Positions 36,501 through 45,810 of a DNA stretch of 64,000 nucleotides are shown in pieces; the first letter of the stretch is position 1; each line of letters opens with the position of its first letter. A program made the position numbers and the translations under genes. Where the stretch lies: positions 1 to 64,000 of the forward strand of contig JAGGDU010000175.1 of NCBI GenBank assembly GCA_018457135.1, written 5' to 3'. Below the pieces are notes generated by a model that searched no databases, was not told the origin of the DNA, and was given only the letters and a program-made list of their open reading frames with translations. The DNA comes from Trichodesmium erythraeum GBRTRLIN201. GTDB taxonomy: Bacteria; Cyanobacteriota; Cyanobacteriia; Cyanobacteriales; Microcoleaceae.

Positions 36501-36655
36501 GTTACTGTTACTGATACTAGGGGAATATCAATATTGGGTAAGTTGTCTATTCCTAATTGAAAAAATGACATTAGCCCTACTACTGTTAAAACCAAAAACA
36601 TGACCAAAGTAGGAACTGGTTTTTTGATAGACCAAGCTGATAGATGAAATGACAT
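33521..36655 (-). CDS. RND-family (HAE1/AcrB-type) efflux transporter
   Basis: At 1044 residues this is a full-length inner-membrane RND pump: one N-terminal helix, two large periplasmic loops and two six-helix membrane halves. The proton-relay aspartates are visible in GNLVDDAICMIENIEQH near residue 420. Other signatures are FQLGIDNLPNIDIPLVSVTV near the start, LPEDVDLQLIFTLATDIEQS, FLPVAFMGGIPGKFFKPFG and AILLVDCSLANEEKG. It exports hydrophobic compounds using the proton gradient and needs an adaptor and an outer-membrane channel. The adaptor gene lies 152 bases upstream on the same strand, so the two form a likely operon. No TolC-type channel gene is in the window. Confidence 0.95.
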   Translation of the reverse strand: MSFHLSAWSIKKPVPTLVMFLVLTVVGLMSFFQLGIDNLPNIDIPLVSVTVTQQGAGPTELETQVTKKVEDAVAGLGDIEQLKSTVTDGLSTTVISFDLGVDSDRATNDVRNAIDKIRQDLPPDVNDPIITRIEIGGDGPIMTYAVASDKRSVEELSELVDKEISRAILNVPGVSQINRIGGADREILIELSPQRLESLGITATQVNDQIRALNANIPGGRSQTGGTEKNIRTLGSAETVEALKEYQIILPSGGAVPLSSVGKVIDGFEETRQTAWLLEKNSEGKALGSEQNLVRNNIGKPVVAFGVVRSTGSTLVTVEKNVRKTVAKLEKTLPEDVDLQLIFTLATDIEQSYQASIDALVIGSILTVIIVGIFLRDWRPTIVTAVALPLSILPTFLVMRALNYTLDGMTLLALALAMGNLVDDAICMIENIEQHINKGKNPFQAALDGSAEIGLAVVATTATIVAVFLPVAFMGGIPGKFFKPFGITVAVATMFSTLVATTMTPMLGARLLKHRRLKTSPGFPEHNYKQRKFRPYSQLLNWALRHKIITLAIAVIFFISSLQLIPLLPKGLTGAEDRGVSIVSLELSPGSTLAETEQATQQIMQLLQENQVVTSVFANVGSEFVNKSRLYVTILPRKERNFSQKEFEKQARPLFQNIPGARINFVSMGAGGTGKDLTIVLNSDNAVTLQQTSDALERQMREVPGLVDVTSSASLVKPEILIQPLPARAGDLGVSVQAIARTASLATIGDNEKNLAKFDLADRQIPIRVQLAEEFRNDLDVIKNLRIPSKNGRLVPLSAVAEISVGSGPAQIKRFNRYRQVSFGANLQGISLGDALTEVKSLPAINPLPLDISEQSDGSAKLMMDVFNGFASALGLSVLCIYAILVLLYNNFLYPIVILVALPLSIGGALLGLLIFQKELGLFALIGIVLLMGLVTKNAILLVDCSLANEEKGMARFHAVREAGISRLRPILMTTFSTMAGMLPIALELGAGGPVRSPMAIAVIGGLTVSTLLTLVVVPVLFSYVDLVAKNYENHIKVQSYSSK

Positions 36656-36807
36656 AGTTAATTCAAAATATAAAATTTTAGCTGACTTTTAAGTATTGTG
36701 ATGTTATTTGATATCTAAATCATGAACGGAGTTAATTGAGTATTGATTACTATGCAACTATTGGAATTATGACGATATTTTTATTTCACAATTATTAGAG
36801 GTTAATT

Positions 36808-38637
36808 TTACTCAATAACTTTAACTATATCTCCATCTTTCAAATAACCTGCACCTGCTAATACTACTTTATTACCTAAATCTAAACCCTTTTTTACTTC
36901 AATTTCAGCATTAGCTAAATCACTATTTTTACCTAAAATTTTTCCTACTTCTACAGGCATAGCTTTAACTTTATTATTACTTTGCAAAACATAAACAATA
37001 GACTGCCCATCTGTTTGAGGTAATACTGCTTTTGCTGGAATTTTTAATCCTTGATTTGTAGCAGTTGTAATTTTTGCCCGCAAAAACATTCCTGGTCGTA
37101 ATAAATCACTATTAGGTAGGTCTATTTTGACAGTAGCTTCGCGAGTTTGTTCATTAACTAATGGTGCTATTTGTCTCACTATTCCTGAAATTTTTATCCT
37201 ACTATCAGCATCAGAACTAATATTAACTTTTGTGCCAATTTTAACTTGTGGTAACTGAGTTTCTGGTACTTCTAATTGTAATTCTAATTGATTATCTTTA
37301 ATAATTGAAAATAATTTTTTACTACTAGAACTCACATCACCAACACGAGCTATCCGTTCTGCTAATATACCATTTGCTGGAGCTTTCACTAAAGTCTGTG
37401 AGAGCTGAGTTTGTTTTTCTTCTAGGCGAGCTTCGTCACTGCTAACACTTGACATAGCACTATTAATATTGGATAATGCACTATTAACTTCTGCTTGAGC
37501 GCTACTAATATTAGCTTTAGCACTATTAACTTTAGCCTCTGCACTCCGTAGTTGAGCTATTGTACTACTGAGACTTGCTTGTGCACTTTCTACCCTAGCT
37601 TCTGCACTCCTAACATTTGATCCAGCAATGTCAACCTTAGCTTGAGCACTATCAATATTCGCTTCAGCAATGTCAACCTTAGCTTGAGCACTATCAATAT
37701 TCGCTTCAGCAATGTCAACCTTAGCTTGAGCACTATTAATATTAGCTTTAGCAACTCGAACCCCTTCCCTAGCTGTTTTCGTAGCCGTGCTACGAGTTTC
37801 TAATTCTTGAGAACTAATAACACCCTCCCCTCTCAGAGTTTGATATCGCTCAAAATCTCTCAGGGTTTGTTCTTCGTTAGCTTGAGCTTCTGATAACCTA
37901 GCTTCAGTTTGCGCTACAAACGCCAGGGTGTCATCCCGACTTGCTTGGGTTTGTCTAAGAGCGGCAAAAGCATCATCCCGACTTGCTTGAGTTTGTTTGA
38001 GAGCGGCAAAAGCATCATCCCGACTTGCTTGAGCTTGTTTGAGAGCAGCGATCGCCTCATCTTTACCTGCTTGAGCCTGAGTAATAGTAGCTTTGACACC
38101 ATCACGTTCTGCTCTTGCTTGTTCCCAAGCAGCAATAGCTTGCTCCACACCTACTTTCGTCTTACTGTGAACAGCCCTTCTTTGCTCTACTTGACTGCGA
38201 GCTGATGCTACTTGAGATTTAGCTTGGTTAATTTTCGATTTCAAAACGGAGTCATCTAAAATTGCCATTACCTGACCTTGAGTAACTGTTTCCCCTTCCT
38301 CTACCAAGACTTGTTGAATTTGTAACCCACTCACCTGGGGTAACACTGGTAATAGATCGAAGGCAACAACGCTACCTGTAGCATTAAGGGTGCGTTCTAC
38401 CCTTGCTAATTCTACTCTTGCCACTGTCACGCTCATAGTGGGGGCCAAATTAGTCTCTATTGCACCTTTAATGGCTTGGGTAGAAGTGGTATTAGCTTCA
38501 GTCTTTTGCTTTTGTCTAGAAACTTGCATACTCACTAAACTAGCAATTACACCAATGCCAATACCAATAATTAGTCCTTGCCATTTCCCTCTATTTTCTG
38601 AAGTAATGACTTTTCCAGTTCGATAATTTATAGCCAT
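36808..38637 (-). CDS. RND efflux adaptor (membrane fusion protein) with long coiled coil
   Basis: The 609-residue adaptor has an N-terminal membrane anchor (about residues 20-42), a lipoyl-like half VEEGETVTQGQVMAILDDS (about 116-134), a very long alpha-helical hairpin (about 140-410), the returning half LVKAPANGILAERIARVGDV, and a beta-barrel/membrane-proximal part. The hairpin is built of 14-residue repeats: ASRDDAFAALKQTQ three times (around 37935-38060) and SAQAKVDIAEANID three times (around 37624-37740). Most RND adaptors are about 350-480 residues, so the hairpin is clearly lengthened. It is the first gene of the probable two-gene operon with the pump at 33521-36655. Confidence 0.92.
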   Translation of the reverse strand: MAINYRTGKVITSENRGKWQGLIIGIGIGVIASLVSMQVSRQKQKTEANTTSTQAIKGAIETNLAPTMSVTVARVELARVERTLNATGSVVAFDLLPVLPQVSGLQIQQVLVEEGETVTQGQVMAILDDSVLKSKINQAKSQVASARSQVEQRRAVHSKTKVGVEQAIAAWEQARAERDGVKATITQAQAGKDEAIAALKQAQASRDDAFAALKQTQASRDDAFAALRQTQASRDDTLAFVAQTEARLSEAQANEEQTLRDFERYQTLRGEGVISSQELETRSTATKTAREGVRVAKANINSAQAKVDIAEANIDSAQAKVDIAEANIDSAQAKVDIAGSNVRSAEARVESAQASLSSTIAQLRSAEAKVNSAKANISSAQAEVNSALSNINSAMSSVSSDEARLEEKQTQLSQTLVKAPANGILAERIARVGDVSSSSKKLFSIIKDNQLELQLEVPETQLPQVKIGTKVNISSDADSRIKISGIVRQIAPLVNEQTREATVKIDLPNSDLLRPGMFLRAKITTATNQGLKIPAKAVLPQTDGQSIVYVLQSNNKVKAMPVEVGKILGKNSDLANAEIEVKKGLDLGNKVVLAGAGYLKDGDIVKVIE

Positions 38638-39471
38638 AAAATAAAATTAGTTTTTAGTTTTTATTTTTTAATATAATTTTCTATGATTATATTTACCCTC
38701 TCACATTTTACCCCTGATAATTAAAAATTATTAAAAATTATTAAAAATTATTAAGCTTGTCAGAAATAATCGTACAAAACATATAGATACAATTATATTA
38801 TTGATTAAATATAATTATAAAAACTCAGGTTAAGAAAAAATTAAGCGTTGGTAAATCAAATGATGAAACCTAAATTAGGCAAAATTAAAAATTATTGTCA
38901 GTAGGACTTACGAAGAATGACTATATCCAGTAGAGAGAGCAGATATTTAACCCCTACAGATAGCTTGTTTTCTAGGAGTTGGCATAACTCCTGTATGGAT
39001 AGTAGATATTTAAGAACATCCCCAGCAAGCAGTTGATAACTAGACATCTCCAGAAAAGGTTCTCAAACCATTGCTTACTTCACCCCTACTTTAGTCTGAC
39101 TGTAAGTAGATATTCTCTACTATGCTTGAGTGTAAGCTAATTCTACTTGAGATGGCGTTTAGCATAATTGGCTACACTTCTATCCCTTTTCAAACAGCTT
39201 CTAAACAAAGATGGTTAATTGTTGAAAGTGCAGAGGAAAAAAAAGCGATATCGAGAAGAGTTGAATCGAAAATTAAACAAAAAAAAAAGACACCATTAAA
39301 CCTAGTATAAGAATAATAAAAAGCTGGATTTAATACAGTTAATCCAGCTCAAAATTATTTTCAATTTATCAAGAAAAAACTTAACTTTTAGAGTGTGTAA
39401 TTGAGATAAATTAGGGGAAAAATACAAACTGCATAATATAAATAAGCAGCTTGATCATTCATTTTTACGCC
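38638..39471. other. Spacer with short tandem repeat and IS debris
   Basis: Positions 38721-38755 hold about three and a half copies of an ATTATTAAAA unit. A segment beginning GGACTTACGAAGAATGACTATATCCAGTAGAGA (about 38903) resembles AGAACTTACACAGAAGCACCATATCTAGTAGAGG at about 55446; these look like related insertion-sequence ends. A possible transposase fragment lies at 39122-39310. No intact gene is present. Confidence 0.4.
39122..39310 (+). pseudogene. Possible transposase fragment
   Basis: A 62-codon frame contains KQRWLIVESAEEKKAISRRVE, which resembles a conserved segment of IS1634/IS4-type transposases (QRWLxVxS followed by a basic helix). Nothing before or after it continues the family, so it would be a remnant. 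The assignment is weak. Confidence 0.3.
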
Positions 39472-40347
39472 CTAAATACGAATAAATTTTTCTAGGCCAG
39501 ATAAATCTTTGAGACGAGCCACTTCTTTTAAAGCAAACTCTGCATTCTCTGGTAGATTGTTCTTCAACGCCAAACGGTTCTTTTTATCAATAAGATTTTT
39601 GCCTCCAGAATTGATATCAATCCTGATATAAACGTCTCGTTGACTATTAGGTAAAATCTCTTTTTCTTTGGCGATTTTTAAGTATTCTTGCTCATTTGAA
39701 TCAGCTACTTTACATGTTGTACATAAGAAGTATGCAGTATTGTCTATGAGGTATTTTACACTATTAACACTTAATAAACTAGAGTTGGTTTCTAGAGTGC
39801 TGGCTATCCTCGCTGGAACAACAAGACACAACGAAGCGGGAATTGGAGGAGGAGAAGGCTGCTCTTTTCTTTCTTGAGAAATAACTTTCTTTCTTTCTGA
39901 TTTTTTTCGTTCTTTATCAAGATAATCCCGACAAGCAAGAAATCCAACTAATGTACAAGCCCCTATAATAATCAACCTAATTTCTATCATTTTATCATCT
40001 CCTGCTTGTATTTTTTTTGATGTTGTTTTTTCTCTGTATTCCCAAACATTACCTATCTTTTGTAAAATATTTTGATCCTTATTATCTAGATAATATTTTT
40101 CTAGCCTTCCTATTAAAAACTGCTTAGCTTTTTTGACGTCATCTTTTTTATCAGCATTGGCATTTATATCTAGACTTTTACATATGTCTTGAGTATTTTT
40201 TGGGGTTTGTGATTTTTCTTCTCCATGTATTATCTGAATTGCTCTATATAGTAAACCTCGTTCTTGCTTTTCTAAGTGTGGATATACTTCCTCCACAACT
40301 CGTTCATAATAATAATCATTGTCATATACGTTATTTGTCACGATCAT
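39472..40347 (-). CDS. Membrane protein of unknown function next to dynamin-like gene
   Basis: The 291-residue protein starts directly at the base next to the stop codon of the dynamin-like gene (40348), so it is probably translationally coupled to it. Residues about 1-115 are helical and charged (YYYERVVEEVYPHLEKQERGLLYRAIQIIHG). One membrane helix lies at about 121-141 (IRLIIIGACTLVGFLACRDYL), followed by a basic patch. The last 120 residues contain two cysteines spaced CTTC and no domain I recognise. The tight arrangement suggests it works with the GTPase, perhaps anchoring it at a membrane (inference). Confidence 0.75.
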   Translation of the reverse strand: MIVTNNVYDNDYYYERVVEEVYPHLEKQERGLLYRAIQIIHGEEKSQTPKNTQDICKSLDINANADKKDDVKKAKQFLIGRLEKYYLDNKDQNILQKIGNVWEYREKTTSKKIQAGDDKMIEIRLIIIGACTLVGFLACRDYLDKERKKSERKKVISQERKEQPSPPPIPASLCLVVPARIASTLETNSSLLSVNSVKYLIDNTAYFLCTTCKVADSNEQEYLKIAKEKEILPNSQRDVYIRIDINSGGKNLIDKKNRLALKNNLPENAEFALKEVARLKDLSGLEKFIRI

Positions 40348-42759
40348 TTAAGACCCTTTGCTTAAGATTTTTGCCAAGCTAGAAAATTCATCCGTGAGTT
40401 GTTGAGCCTTCTTTCCCATAGGTTCCCAGATATTTTTTTCTTTTTCATAATCTATAGTGACTTCTTTGCGAGCTTGATCGAGCCTTGACTGATAAGCATT
40501 AATAATACCGCTTTGAACCTCGCTTACCTTTTTATTAAGACTTTCAATTTGTTCTAGTAACCAATGTGCTATTTGCTTAACAATTTCTCCTTCTGCTTGT
40601 TGAGATTGAATTAGCCAACCATCTAGCAAATTTTCCACGCTAGGTATCTCAGCATTATCGCTAGAGCGTTTTCGATACTCGATTTCATAAAACGTTGATG
40701 TCCCCAACCATAACTTCCACCAAACCCTTTTCTGAACCTTTGTTTGTACACGCTCTTCCCAAGTTCCTTCTGTAATAGGAAATCCTGCTTTAAACTTAAA
40801 GGTAAATTTAAGCGGTCGATCAGCTGTCACCCTACTAATTTGAGAATCTGGAAACTTAATAGCCATATTTGGTGCGATATCATTTGAACCTTTTTCAATA
40901 TAAGACAAGTGACAACTAAAAAGCTCTACAACCGCTTGATAAATCCTGTTTAATTCTTGGTGTGAAATCTGGTTTGCTACATCCTCAAGCACAAGATTCA
41001 AATGAGTAGCTAATAAATTTAATTCTGTGTTCAATTGTCCAAGTTCCTCTTTTTCACTCTTAGTTTTTGCCTCCATATTTTTACCTTCTTTGGCGACAGA
41101 AGCGGTATAGCCTAAACCCACAAGTCTCTTTAAGTTTGCTTCCAGTAAATTTACATAATTGTAATTGGCTTTTTTGAGTTCTGTACTCTCTATATCTACT
41201 TTTCCTGTTTCCAAAGACTCTCCAACTGCTTCCAAAACTTTGGAGATTCCTTGTGCCAGTTCTCTGCGCCATCCAAAGAGTGGGAATAACTTTTCTCCCA
41301 GGGAGTCATAGGGTTTAGCATCCATAAGTTTTATGACTGTGTTTTCTAAATACACAACAGGATCATCTTCAGACTGTTGTTTGAAAACCTGTTGAATTTT
41401 TTTACCTACTTCTTCGAAAGGTTCTCTTAAGTTGCTTGAATGAATGTCAAGGAAATGTTCAATGGATTTTCTAATGCGTTCTATCTCTTTACACTCTTGT
41501 TGATAACGATCCTCTGAACTATTAAGAATAGCCGTTGTTGTTTGTTTTGCCCACTCTACTACAGCGTTTCCCGCAGCAACATTAAAACGTTCTATTGCTT
41601 GTGGTATCACCAGTTGCGGAAAATGTTCAGTGATATGATTCTTCAAGTTGTAAAAAAAAACACCTGCATAAGACTTTTGCCACAATTCCTCTGCAACTTT
41701 GTTACGCTCAGGCTTAGACCATTTTTCTACATTGCCCACCAAATTATCTAATATATCTTCAACAATTCCATAAAACTGTTTTTTTACCTTCTTACAAGCT
41801 TTAATGTAGTCATTATTTTTATTTTGTATCTCAAGAGCCAGAAGAGCAGGCAATGTGCTAAGTTTGACAACCTGTAAATTCTCAATTTCTTCTGTATATT
41901 CTTTCAGTCGGTCACTCAACTCAGTTTTTATGCTCTTGATAGTCTTGTCAATGAAACGTTTTTCTGATCTCTCCCAATTGTTATCGGCCCTGAAAACATC
42001 AATTTTATTTAGAACGAAAAGCATCCGTGCCGGAGAACCTCCTAAGTCTTTAACTTGTGTAACGACTTCCTGTAATAAACTCCTAACTTTTTGTTTATCT
42101 GTTTCCGCACTGTTGTATGTGACGAGACATAAAGCTTCACGGCACTGTCGAATGACACTGGTATTTCCTTCATCACCTACATAAGCTAAACCAGGCAGAT
42201 CCATTATCCGTACCTTAGTGCCTCTAGGAAGTTCCAGATCAGATCGTTTTAAAAATTTGAAGGGGTAGCTAATTGCAGACTGTGGACAAGCTAAGTTTGG
42301 GTTTTCCTCTCTTTGATCAATGTAATTTATCATTACCTCTTCTAAGCGTTGATAAATTTCTTCTTCACTAATACCTTGTCATTCTCCACACTCCCAGGTA
42401 GCTTCAGGTGTTTCATCAATTACTAAAGATATTTTATCGCTATATTCAATAGTAACTACTCCAGCACTCATTTCGCTTACTGCCATAGGAACAATTTCAG
42501 CTTCACATAACAAATTCACAAGTGTGCTTTTACCACTACTAGTAGTTCCTGTCGTTGCAATAGTCAGTGTTGGACTACGAAGCTCACCAAGTAGTTTTTC
42601 TAGTGCTTTCTCTAAATTATTAGAGAGTTCCTTCATCTCAGGCTGATATGTCTCAGGCAAATGCTGAGATATTTCTATATAGAAGTTATGCCAAGACTTA
42701 ACTAGGAGTTGTGCTTTAAATTCAACATCTTGAAATATTTCGTTTACAGCACTACTCAT
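40348..42759 (-). pseudogene. Dynamin-like GTPase interrupted by an in-frame TGA
   Basis: The gene would encode about 803 residues of a bacterial dynamin-like large GTPase. The first part has G1 TGTTSSGKSTLVNLL and ends ATWECGE at a TGA (42379-42381). The same frame continues without any shift as QGISEEEIYQRLEEVMINYIDQ, then G3 MDLPGLAYVGDE and G4 LNKIDVFRADNNW, followed by about 500 residues of long helices with a hydrophobic-aromatic segment. A single base change (TGG to TGA) explains the break. It splits the G domain, so neither half should work alone unless the stop is read through. The start is uncertain: ATG at 42759 is used; ATG at 42792 or TTG at 42819 are alternatives. It may instead be a sequencing error. 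Confidence 0.8.
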
Positions 42760-42939
42760 TTTAATTTTGTTTTTATAGGGGTTATCGAACATTGCTGATA
42801 GAATCAACAAAGTATTCAATACTATTCATATTTGAGGTAAAACTAGCATTAGTTTAACTCCTATTTATAGGATAAACCTAGCATTGTTTTCATGCTCAGT
42901 TTCCACCTAAGTCCTAGGAAAGAAAAAGCTGAATACTAA

Positions 42940-43980
42940 TTAATCAGTCTCCGATAGTATTTGTAAACGAACAGTTTGATTATTAAGGTCATTTAAGCTC
43001 AGTTCAATTACATTACTTGAAAGCTTATCAAGACACCCTAATAAATGTCGTAAATGAGGTGTACTAGCACCAGTATCCACAAATAATCGTTCTGATAAAT
43101 TACCTAAACGCCTCCAGCTACTATAAAGTTTGGCCATTGTTGTTTCTAATTGGGCAGATTGTTTGACCAGGTCAGCAACTATATTGAGACACTCTAATCT
43201 TAAAGCTTCTTCTAATACCATTTCCATATCTAATGATGATTCGTTCAATGCTTGAACCTTGGCCGCAGCATCAAGATATTTTGATAAGTTACGAGCATCT
43301 GAGGTTAGTTGCTTGATAGTATCTAATTCTGGACTTTGTACTATTTCCTCTTGAATTGCATTTAAATGGGAATCTGGTAATTTTTCCATTTCCCGGACTA
43401 GGGGAGCTAAATAACGTGGTGGCATAGAACCAGAAGTAGCCTTGGATCTAATTTCCTCTGGAAGCAAATCCGAACTAACGGCCGTCCATTCGTCTGCTAG
43501 TTGCTTAACTTCTCGTCTAGTAATTCGATCCCCTTTTTTCGCTGCATCTGTAACCATTTGTTGGACTTCTGTGGAAGATTTAGCTGTTTCCACAAAAGCC
43601 CTTTTGCTAAAATTATTAATTGAGTCGGGGTCTAAATGTCCTTTATCCATTAAAGTATCGGCACTATTGGCCAATTCTATTAAGGCATAAGCTTGGCTTT
43701 TACCAATTTCTCTTTCTTTAAGCCAATTTAGAAATCCGCTACCCCGGCCATCGCCCCCTTTTTTTTCTCGGTCTCTAATAATTCTCAGGATACGGCCTCG
43801 CCAAATTTCGGTCTGGAGATCAAAGCGATCGCAAACTTTCCAGGCTATATCTACTACATTTTCAAACTCAGAGTCAGGAATTTCTTCATCTTCTGGGTCT
43901 GGTAGGTCTAAATTGAGTTCGGGAAAATTATTTAAAGCTTCGGCAAGAGCTTCGGGGAATTGGGGAACTTCAGATATCAT
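42940..43980 (-). CDS. Cyanobacterial protein of unknown function
   Basis: The 346-residue protein has an acidic start (about residues 20-40), then a helical domain with WLKEREIGKSQAYALIELANSAD (about 85-110) that resembles the helix-turn-helix part of DUF3102-like or ParB-like proteins. The second half is all-helical, probably coiled (LEEALRLECLNIVADLVKQSAQLETTMAKLYSSWRRL). No catalytic motif was seen. It lies 120-180 bases upstream of the dynamin-like gene on the same strand. A DNA-binding or regulatory role is possible but unproven. Confidence 0.75.
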   Translation of the reverse strand: MISEVPQFPEALAEALNNFPELNLDLPDPEDEEIPDSEFENVVDIAWKVCDRFDLQTEIWRGRILRIIRDREKKGGDGRGSGFLNWLKEREIGKSQAYALIELANSADTLMDKGHLDPDSINNFSKRAFVETAKSSTEVQQMVTDAAKKGDRITRREVKQLADEWTAVSSDLLPEEIRSKATSGSMPPRYLAPLVREMEKLPDSHLNAIQEEIVQSPELDTIKQLTSDARNLSKYLDAAAKVQALNESSLDMEMVLEEALRLECLNIVADLVKQSAQLETTMAKLYSSWRRLGNLSERLFVDTGASTPHLRHLLGCLDKLSSNVIELSLNDLNNQTVRLQILSETD

Positions 43981-44487
43981 AACAGAATATTATTATTGCT
44001 CAATAGTGCCGAAATATTATTGCATTATTAACTAAATAATATCAATCTCAATTAGAGTAGGGAGCTCAGAAAAAGATTTAGCCAATCAGGAAATAATAGT
44101 ATAAAACCTATTGAGATATCTTTTTCTAATCATTAGCCTAACAGTTTCTTGGTTTAATCATTATTCCCATAACACAGTTATCACTTGGCCATGATTGAAC
44201 CCCAAAATTCCTCAATTTCATGTATGTACATTTTTGTCAACTACCTCAAATGAACAAATATTATTTTGATCATCTTAATATCTGATGCCCTTAACATATT
44301 TTTTTAAAATTGTCACTAGTTACTTAATTTTTTTTAACAAAAGACGATAAAGTATTTTTTGTGCCTTGTAAATATAAACATTGCAGACTACAAACCCTCC
44401 AAACAATAACCAAGTTGTGACAGCTTACTTCAGCGGTCAGTACTGATAACTAATAACTAAAAAAAAGGAACAAAAAAAATGCCCATG
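43981..44487. other. Spacer with no gene seen
   Basis: AT-rich sequence between two minus-strand genes. No coding frame, hairpin with U-run or repeat of note was found. The promoter of the 42940-43980 gene should lie just right of 43980. Confidence 0.4.
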
Positions 44488-45810
44488 CTAGCCTTTAAAT
44501 CTTTCCTGTGCCGACTCAAAAGCCTCCTGCATTACTCCCTGAATTTTTTGTGGATCTGGCTTTTTTCCTCCCATCAAATCTCCAAAATAAACACAAGCAC
44601 TTTCACCTAAAGCCCAAGTATAAGCGGCTACCCAAGAAGCAGCGATCGCGCTCCCCAACCCAGGCACAAATTTAATCAACTCTCGCCCCACTGCTTGAGC
44701 TAAAAAACCGCCACCAATAGCACTAACAACCCCTCCAGCTTGTGATGGAGAAATTGTTTGCCCATACAAATTTCCCAATAAACCCACCATCGACACTTGC
44801 AACGCTGTCAATACTGGCATAGTTGCAAAAGGCAAAGGTACTGCTGCTGCCGTAGCTGCCATAATAGTAAATGACAAAATGTAACGCCTCGCAACATCTC
44901 GGTAAATATTCCCCAGTTGTTTACTTGTTTGCTCATCTAATAATTGATGAATTGTTCGTGCTTCTGCTTCTGGGAGTAATTGTGCTAAATTATCTCTAAA
45001 GGCTTCTAAACCATAAAACACCGGGTTATACCCATCCTCTTCCAAAGTAAAGTCGAGCAATACAGAACTATTATACAACTCGGCAAAATCTTCTTTAATA
45101 GTAGCAAAAGCGCGCTGGAGCTCCTCATATTCTGGAGGATATTCGGGATGGTCCTCAGTGGAGTGAGGGTAAACTTCGTGCAGACAAGTCACAGCTAACA
45201 AACAAGGAATATTTGGATATTCCTGTCGCAACTGTTGTGCTACCTGTCGTAAAGTATCCGTAGCAAAATCATTAATTTTTACAGTCAAAATCAAGATTCT
45301 GGCGCGGTTGCTTTCCTGCTGCAACTCTGCCAAAAGCTCGTGAATAATAATAGGAGTTTCCTGTTTCACATCTCCTAACCCCACAGTATCAGTAAAAATC
45401 AACAATGGCAAATCATCAGAAGGATAAGCATAACGTTGTGTGTGTTGAGTCTGGGGGCGAAAACCTTGACCGATTATTTCTTTTGAAACCCCTGTCAAAC
45501 CGCGTACTATGGAACTTTTACCTGTTTGGGGTTTACCAATTAAAATAGCCTCAGTGGTAGGAAGTTCGGCGCGTACCTTAACTAATATCTTTGCAACTTC
45601 AGCTTCATCCACAGTAAACCATTGCATTATTGTTTGCCTTGCCTTACCAATGGGGAGAAGTTTCATGAAACGTTTGTTGGTATCATTCCAAATTCCACTG
45701 ACATGACTTTGCCAAGAGTCTATTTTTGATTTTGTTTTTACATCCTGAGTAGTTTGGGTAGACTGTTCAGAATTAGCTGCCGGGGAGTTAATATCATTTG
45801 TTTCAGTCAT
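44488..45810 (-). CDS. GTPase with hydrophobic DUF697-like tail
   Basis: The protein has a short polar N-terminus, a GTPase domain with G1 GKPQTGKSS near residue 95, G3 FTDTVGLGD near 140 (valine replaces the usual proline-glycine order) and a G4-like VTCLHE near 205, and a C-terminal hydrophobic region (about 300-430) with two or three membrane-type segments (IMAATAAAVPLPFATMPVL, VSAIGGGFLAQAVG). This is the layout of DUF697/YcjF-like GTPases. The usual G4 NKxD is not recognisable, so nucleotide specificity may be relaxed. ATG at 45810 is preferred over 45822 because the degenerate copy of this 5' end at 46066-46210 keeps only that one. Confidence 0.8.
   Translation of the reverse strand: MTETNDINSPAANSEQSTQTTQDVKTKSKIDSWQSHVSGIWNDTNKRFMKLLPIGKARQTIMQWFTVDEAEVAKILVKVRAELPTTEAILIGKPQTGKSSIVRGLTGVSKEIIGQGFRPQTQHTQRYAYPSDDLPLLIFTDTVGLGDVKQETPIIIHELLAELQQESNRARILILTVKINDFATDTLRQVAQQLRQEYPNIPCLLAVTCLHEVYPHSTEDHPEYPPEYEELQRAFATIKEDFAELYNSSVLLDFTLEEDGYNPVFYGLEAFRDNLAQLLPEAEARTIHQLLDEQTSKQLGNIYRDVARRYILSFTIMAATAAAVPLPFATMPVLTALQVSMVGLLGNLYGQTISPSQAGGVVSAIGGGFLAQAVGRELIKFVPGLGSAIAASWVAAYTWALGESACVYFGDLMGGKKPDPQKIQGVMQEAFESAQERFKG

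Noticed and set aside
37909..38205. 98-codon plus-strand frame with repeated PTCLSLFESGKSII
   Set aside because: It is the complement of the 42-base repeats in the efflux adaptor gene; the periodicity comes from that gene.
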